From Halanaerobiales bacterium (lineage in GTDB: Bacteria; Bacillota; Halanaerobiia; Halanaerobiales; M55B127): a stretch of DNA of 8,856 bases. Positions 6,656 to 8,856 of this stretch are shown piece by piece. The stretch is from contig JAIPEV010000060.1 in assembly GCA_021736965.1 (NCBI GenBank), positions 1 to 8,856 of the forward strand. Direction: 5' to 3'. The notes beneath the pieces were generated by a model. The model was not told the origin of the DNA, ran no database searches, and worked only from the letters and a program-made list of their open reading frames with translations. The stretch's first letter is position 1; each line of letters opens with the position of its first letter. The translations under genes were made by a program, and so were the position numbers.

Positions 6656-7449
6656 TACTTACCTCCTTGTTCTCCTTTAAATTGAGGTTTTTCTTTTTTG
6701 ATAAATGATTTCATACCTTCTTTTTGATCATAAGTTTTAAAACAAGATGCAAATAATTCTGCCTCTTTTTCTAGACCTTCTTTAAGAAATGATTGATCAA
6801 AAAGATTAATTGCTGCTTTAGCCTTTGTAATAGAACTGGGTGAGTTTTTAACTATCTCCTTAGCTAGTTCTTTTACCTTATCCATTAATTCATCTTTTTT
6901 GGTTACTTGATTGATCAAACCAATAATATTTGCTTTTTTAGCAGATATGGACCGACCAGTATAGATATATTCTTTAGCCAGACCCTTACCAATTAAACTA
7001 CTTAATCTTTGAGTAGCTCCAAAACCAGGTATTATTCCTAAACCTACTTCTGGATGACCTAGTTTGGCATCTTCACTTGCAATTCTAAGATCACAGGCTA
7101 AAGCAAGTTCCATACCTCCACCTAAAGCATGACCATTTATAGCTGCTATCACAGGTTTTTTACAGTCTTCAATCTTTTGAAAGACTCTTTGGCCCATTAA
7201 AGAAAACTGTTTAGCTTCTTTTTGATCTAGCTCTTTCATCTCCTTGATATCAGCCCCAGCTACAAAGGCTTTTTCTCCCTTACCTCTTAAGATAATTACC
7301 CGGACTTTCCGATCTTCACAAAGTATTTTAACTGCTTTTTTTAGTTCTAAGATGGTCTCTTTATTTAAAGCATTTAATGCTTTTGGCCTACTTATTATTA
7401 AATAAGCTATTTTATTTTCGATACTTATCTCAATGTTTTTAAAATCCAA
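6655..7449 (-). CDS. crt: Short-chain enoyl-CoA hydratase (crotonase)
   Basis: 264 residues, full length for crotonase. FVAGADIKEM (62-71) supplies one oxyanion-hole backbone and GHALGGGMELALACDLRIA (107-124) the other. Both catalytic glutamates of true hydratases are present: Glu114 in GGGMELA and Glu134 in GHPEVGLG, which favours hydration of crotonyl-CoA/3-hydroxybutyryl-CoA over the other crotonase-fold reactions. GIIPGFGATQRL follows. In lysine fermentation 3-aminobutyryl-CoA ammonia-lyase is a different fold, so this is not Kal. The start is TTG 7449, supported by GAAGGG at 7457-7462 with 7-nt spacing. It lies 17 nt after hbd and overlaps atoD by one base, so the three are clearly one operon. 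Confidence 0.93.
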   Translation of the reverse strand: MDFKNIEISIENKIAYLIISRPKALNALNKETILELKKAVKILCEDRKVRVIILRGKGEKAFVAGADIKEMKELDQKEAKQFSLMGQRVFQKIEDCKKPVIAAINGHALGGGMELALACDLRIASEDAKLGHPEVGLGIIPGFGATQRLSSLIGKGLAKEYIYTGRSISAKKANIIGLINQVTKKDELMDKVKELAKEIVKNSPSSITKAKAAINLFDQSFLKEGLEKEAELFASCFKTYDQKEGMKSFIKKEKPQFKGEQGGK

Positions 7450-7456
7450 CTTTAAT

Positions 7457-7462
7457 CCCTTC
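7457..7462 (-). promoter_or_regulatory. Ribosome binding site supporting the TTG start of crt
   Basis: Minus-strand GAAGGG lies 7 nt before TTG 7449. The family N-terminus (short strand leading to IENKIAYLIISRP) fits this start, and the hbd stop at 7467 leaves no room for an earlier one with its own site. Confidence 0.7.
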
Positions 7463-7466
7463 TTTC

Positions 7467-8309
7467 CTAATATTGATAAAATCCTTCACCTGTTTTACGC
7501 CCCAAATGACCTGCCCTTACTTTCTTTTTGAGTAGGGGTGCTGGTCTATATTTAGAATCACTAAACTCATTATATAATGTTTCCATAATAGATAGACAAA
7601 CATCAAGTCCGATCAAATCAGCCAGAGCCAAAGGTCCCAAAGGGTGGTTTGCCCCTAGCTTCATTGCCTTATCAATATCATCTGGACAGGCTACACCTTC
7701 TTTTACTAAAAATATCGCTTCATTAATCATTGGTATTAATAAGCGGTTTACTACAAAGCCTGGAGATTCATTGACTTCTATTGGAGTCTTGTTTAGAGTT
7801 TGAACAAATTCTTTTGCTTTTTTATATGTATCTTGACTTGTTATTATATTTTTTATTACCTCGACAAGCTTCATAATAGTAACCGGGTTAAAAAAATGAA
7901 TACCTAATACTTTTTCCGGCCTACTAGTCACAGTTGCTAATTCAGTGAGACTTAAGGCAGAAGTATTACTTGCAATGATAACATCTTCATTTAATATCTT
8001 GTCTAACTTTTCAAAGATTTCTTTTTTTATATCTATCTTTTCTGAAGCTGCTTCTATTACTATATCAACATCCTTTATATCTTGATATTCAGTACTTAAT
8101 TTAATTCTATTAATAATTTTTTCTTTATCTACTTCATCTAATTTTTCTTTTTTTATTGATCTATTCAAATTTTTTTCAATTGTTTCAAATCCATTTTTTA
8201 AGTATTCATCTTTTATATCTATAATTGTAACTTGATAACCTGCTGTTGCTACAACCTGTGCAATACCATTTCCCATTGTACCTGAACCTATTACAGCTAC
8301 TTTATTCAC
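7467..8309 (-). CDS. hbd: 3-hydroxybutyryl-CoA dehydrogenase
   Basis: 280 residues, standard length. N-terminal Rossmann fold with VIGSGTMGNGIAQV (7-20) and Asp31 at the end of the second strand, the usual mark of NAD preference. Catalytic residues are visible: Ser117 in SNTSALS, His138 in GIHFFNPV and Asn188 in ESPGFVVNRLL. The C-terminal domain carries GANHPLGPLALADLIGLD and ends KTGEGFYQY. It interconverts acetoacetyl-CoA and (S)-3-hydroxybutyryl-CoA, giving Crt its substrate. The GTG start at 8309 has a strong AAGGAGGAG site just upstream (8315-8323). It is the first gene of the hbd-crt-atoD-atoA run and sits right behind a sigma-54 promoter. Neither thiolase nor butyryl-CoA dehydrogenase is nearby. 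Confidence 0.95.
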   Translation of the reverse strand: MNKVAVIGSGTMGNGIAQVVATAGYQVTIIDIKDEYLKNGFETIEKNLNRSIKKEKLDEVDKEKIINRIKLSTEYQDIKDVDIVIEAASEKIDIKKEIFEKLDKILNEDVIIASNTSALSLTELATVTSRPEKVLGIHFFNPVTIMKLVEVIKNIITSQDTYKKAKEFVQTLNKTPIEVNESPGFVVNRLLIPMINEAIFLVKEGVACPDDIDKAMKLGANHPLGPLALADLIGLDVCLSIMETLYNEFSDSKYRPAPLLKKKVRAGHLGRKTGEGFYQY

Positions 8310-8347
8310 AAAATCTCCTCCTTGTTTTGGTCTTATCTATATAATTA

Positions 8348-8363
8348 TGCAAAAACTGTTCCA
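8348..8363 (-). promoter_or_regulatory. Sigma-54 (-24/-12) promoter of the hbd operon
   Basis: Minus-strand TGGAACAGTTTTTGCA fits TGGCACG-N4-TTGCW, with GG and GC exactly 10 nt apart. Transcription would begin near 8336, leaving a short leader of about 27 nt that includes the hbd ribosome binding site. Confidence 0.8.
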
Positions 8364-8394
8364 TTCATTTATTTTTATTAGAAAAAAATGAAAA

Positions 8395-8414
8395 ATCCCG
8401 GTAAAAACCGGGAT
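8395..8414 (-). terminator. Intrinsic terminator of the hsp20 gene
   Basis: ATCCCGGT-AAAA-ACCGGGAT, an 8-bp stem with a 4-nt loop, read on the minus strand and followed there by ATTTTTCATTTTTTT. It lies about 20 nt after the hsp20 stop and isolates the hbd sigma-54 promoter from upstream transcription. Confidence 0.88.
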
Positions 8415-8435
8415 AAAATAAAGTATTATTTTTTA

Positions 8436-8640
8436 TTATTTAATATCTATAGTCTTTTTCTTTACTGCTGTTTTTTCTTTTTTGGGAAGTGTGATTTCTA
8501 AGATTCCATCATTATATTCTGCTTCAATATCATCTTCTTTTACATTTTCAATATAGAAGTTTCTGCAGTAACTACCTTCTCTTCTTTCTTTTCTAATAAA
8601 TCCTTCTGTTTCTGTTTCTTCATAATGTTCATTATTAGCT
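8436..8640 (-). pseudogene. Hsp20 small heat-shock protein, 5' part lost to an insertion
   Basis: Only the last 67 codons of a small heat-shock protein remain (complete ones are around 145). What is left is the second half of the alpha-crystallin domain: GFIRKERREGSYCRNFYI, then the family signature AEYNDGILEITLPKKE, and the C-terminal I-x-I anchor as IDI before the stop at 8436. Family role: ATP-independent holding of unfolding proteins. Going upstream, the frame continues only two codons beyond the remnant before a TAG lying in the insertion-element end at 8641. No start or ribosome binding site is available, so this copy cannot give a normal Hsp20. The rest of the gene presumably lies on the far side of the element, outside the window. 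The terminator at 8395 is intact, suggesting a recent break. Confidence 0.88.
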
Positions 8641-8800
8641 TTGACCTACTCCCCGCCCGTTCCCTTCGGTTACAAACGAGGATTCTTATTGGGTATAACC
8701 CAATTCCTCAACCCATTCTACGCTGAAATACCCTGCCTAAAAGGGCTAGTATTCCAATTGATTGAGCAACTAATGGAGTTTGAATTATACCTAACTCCAT
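8641..8800 (-). ncRNA. Putative TnpB-associated omega (re) RNA scaffold
   Basis: The element's 3' end folds on the minus strand into successive hairpins. (1) ATGGAGTT/AACTCCAT, 8 bp perfect (8800-8773). (2) ATTGGG/CCCAAT with a 5-nt loop (8704-8688). (3) CCTCGTTTG/CGGGCGGGG (8681-8651), 9 pairs of which four are G-U, with an inner CCGAAGG hairpin. Known TnpB guide RNAs are made from exactly this place, end at the element border, and use the flanking DNA as guide. The guide here would begin AGCTAATAATGAACATTATG (8640-8621). The 5' limit is a guess. Confidence 0.55.
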
Positions 8801-8856
8801 AGAGCGAGGTCAAAACGCCTTCTAAAACAGAGGATTTATTTAAATTACCCCTGATA
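8641..8856 (-). mobile_element. Right end of an IS200/IS605-family element (body outside window)
   Basis: Reading the minus strand, the element ends AAGAATCC....GGGGAGTAGGTCAA, the typical right terminus of IS200/IS605 (TnpB-bearing) elements: a subterminal hairpin (8651-8681) followed by TCAA at 8644-8641, the right cleavage tetranucleotide known from IS608. Hsp20 coding sequence resumes directly after it. These elements move as single-stranded DNA and make no target duplication. No transposase or TnpB zinc-ribbon is seen in the 216 nt; the one frame open from the edge (8855-8718) has no recognisable TnpB end. The family call rests on the terminus alone. Confidence 0.72.

Noticed and set aside
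7528..7803. 91-codon open frame on the plus strand
   Set aside because: Antisense shadow of the C-terminal domain of hbd.
8364..8392. TTCATTT...AAATGAA dyad upstream of the hbd promoter as an enhancer
   Set aside because: Arms are short and almost pure A/T in an A/T-rich stretch that also forms the T tract of the hsp20 terminator; it does not match the dyad at 751-772.
8718..8855. Minus-strand frame open from the window edge, possible TnpB C-terminus
   Set aside because: It has no zinc-ribbon cysteines and no typical TnpB tail, and it runs through the predicted RNA scaffold. The other frames stop within the first few codons, so the end of tnpB cannot be placed.

Overview
The window comes from an AT-rich bacterium with strong AGGAGG-type ribosome binding sites, frequent GTG and TTG starts, sigma-54 promoters read by a PAS-domain activator, and amino-acid/butyrate fermentation genes. 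This fits an anaerobic low-GC Firmicute (Clostridia or Halanaerobiales-like). The taxon is inferred from gene content and style only; there is no rRNA or tRNA in the window.

Layout. Positions 1-684 (minus) hold the N-terminal half of a PAS + AAA+ sigma-54 activator, cut by the window start. Divergent from it, 842-2443 (plus) encodes a YtcJ-type metal-dependent amidohydrolase. The two share a 157-nt intergenic region with a perfect 9+9 dyad (751-772). Tail to tail with the amidohydrolase, overlapping it by 3 nt, is an ornithine-racemase-type fold III PLP enzyme (2440-3519, minus). Divergent from that is lysine 2,3-aminomutase kamA (3678-4874, plus), preceded by a well-formed -24/-12 sigma-54 promoter (3609-3624). 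A bidirectional terminator (4884-4903) separates kamA from a convergent minus-strand run of hbd, crt, atoD and atoA, whose first gene also has a sigma-54 promoter (8348-8363). The two CoA-transferase subunit genes are split by about 440 nt of apparently non-coding DNA.

How they work together. KamA makes L-beta-lysine, the first step of clostridial lysine fermentation. AtoDA, Hbd and Crt can activate acetoacetate to acetoacetyl-CoA, reduce it to 3-hydroxybutyryl-CoA and dehydrate that to crotonyl-CoA, the route on which the lysine pathway's acetoacetate and crotonyl-CoA meet before butyrate. The racemase could interconvert D- and L-lysine or ornithine. The middle steps (kamDE, kdd, kce, kal) and butyryl-CoA dehydrogenase are not in the window. 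The two sigma-54 promoters beside a sigma-54 activator suggest one amino-acid-responsive regulon.

Right edge. An hsp20 gene is broken: only its last 67 codons remain (8436-8640). It is interrupted at 8641 by what looks like the right end of an IS200/IS605-family element. The terminal sequence of that element forms a 9-bp hairpin that pairs fully only as minus-strand RNA (four G-U pairs), the expected form of a TnpB guide (omega/re) RNA scaffold. The sequence right after it, inside hsp20, would be the guide.
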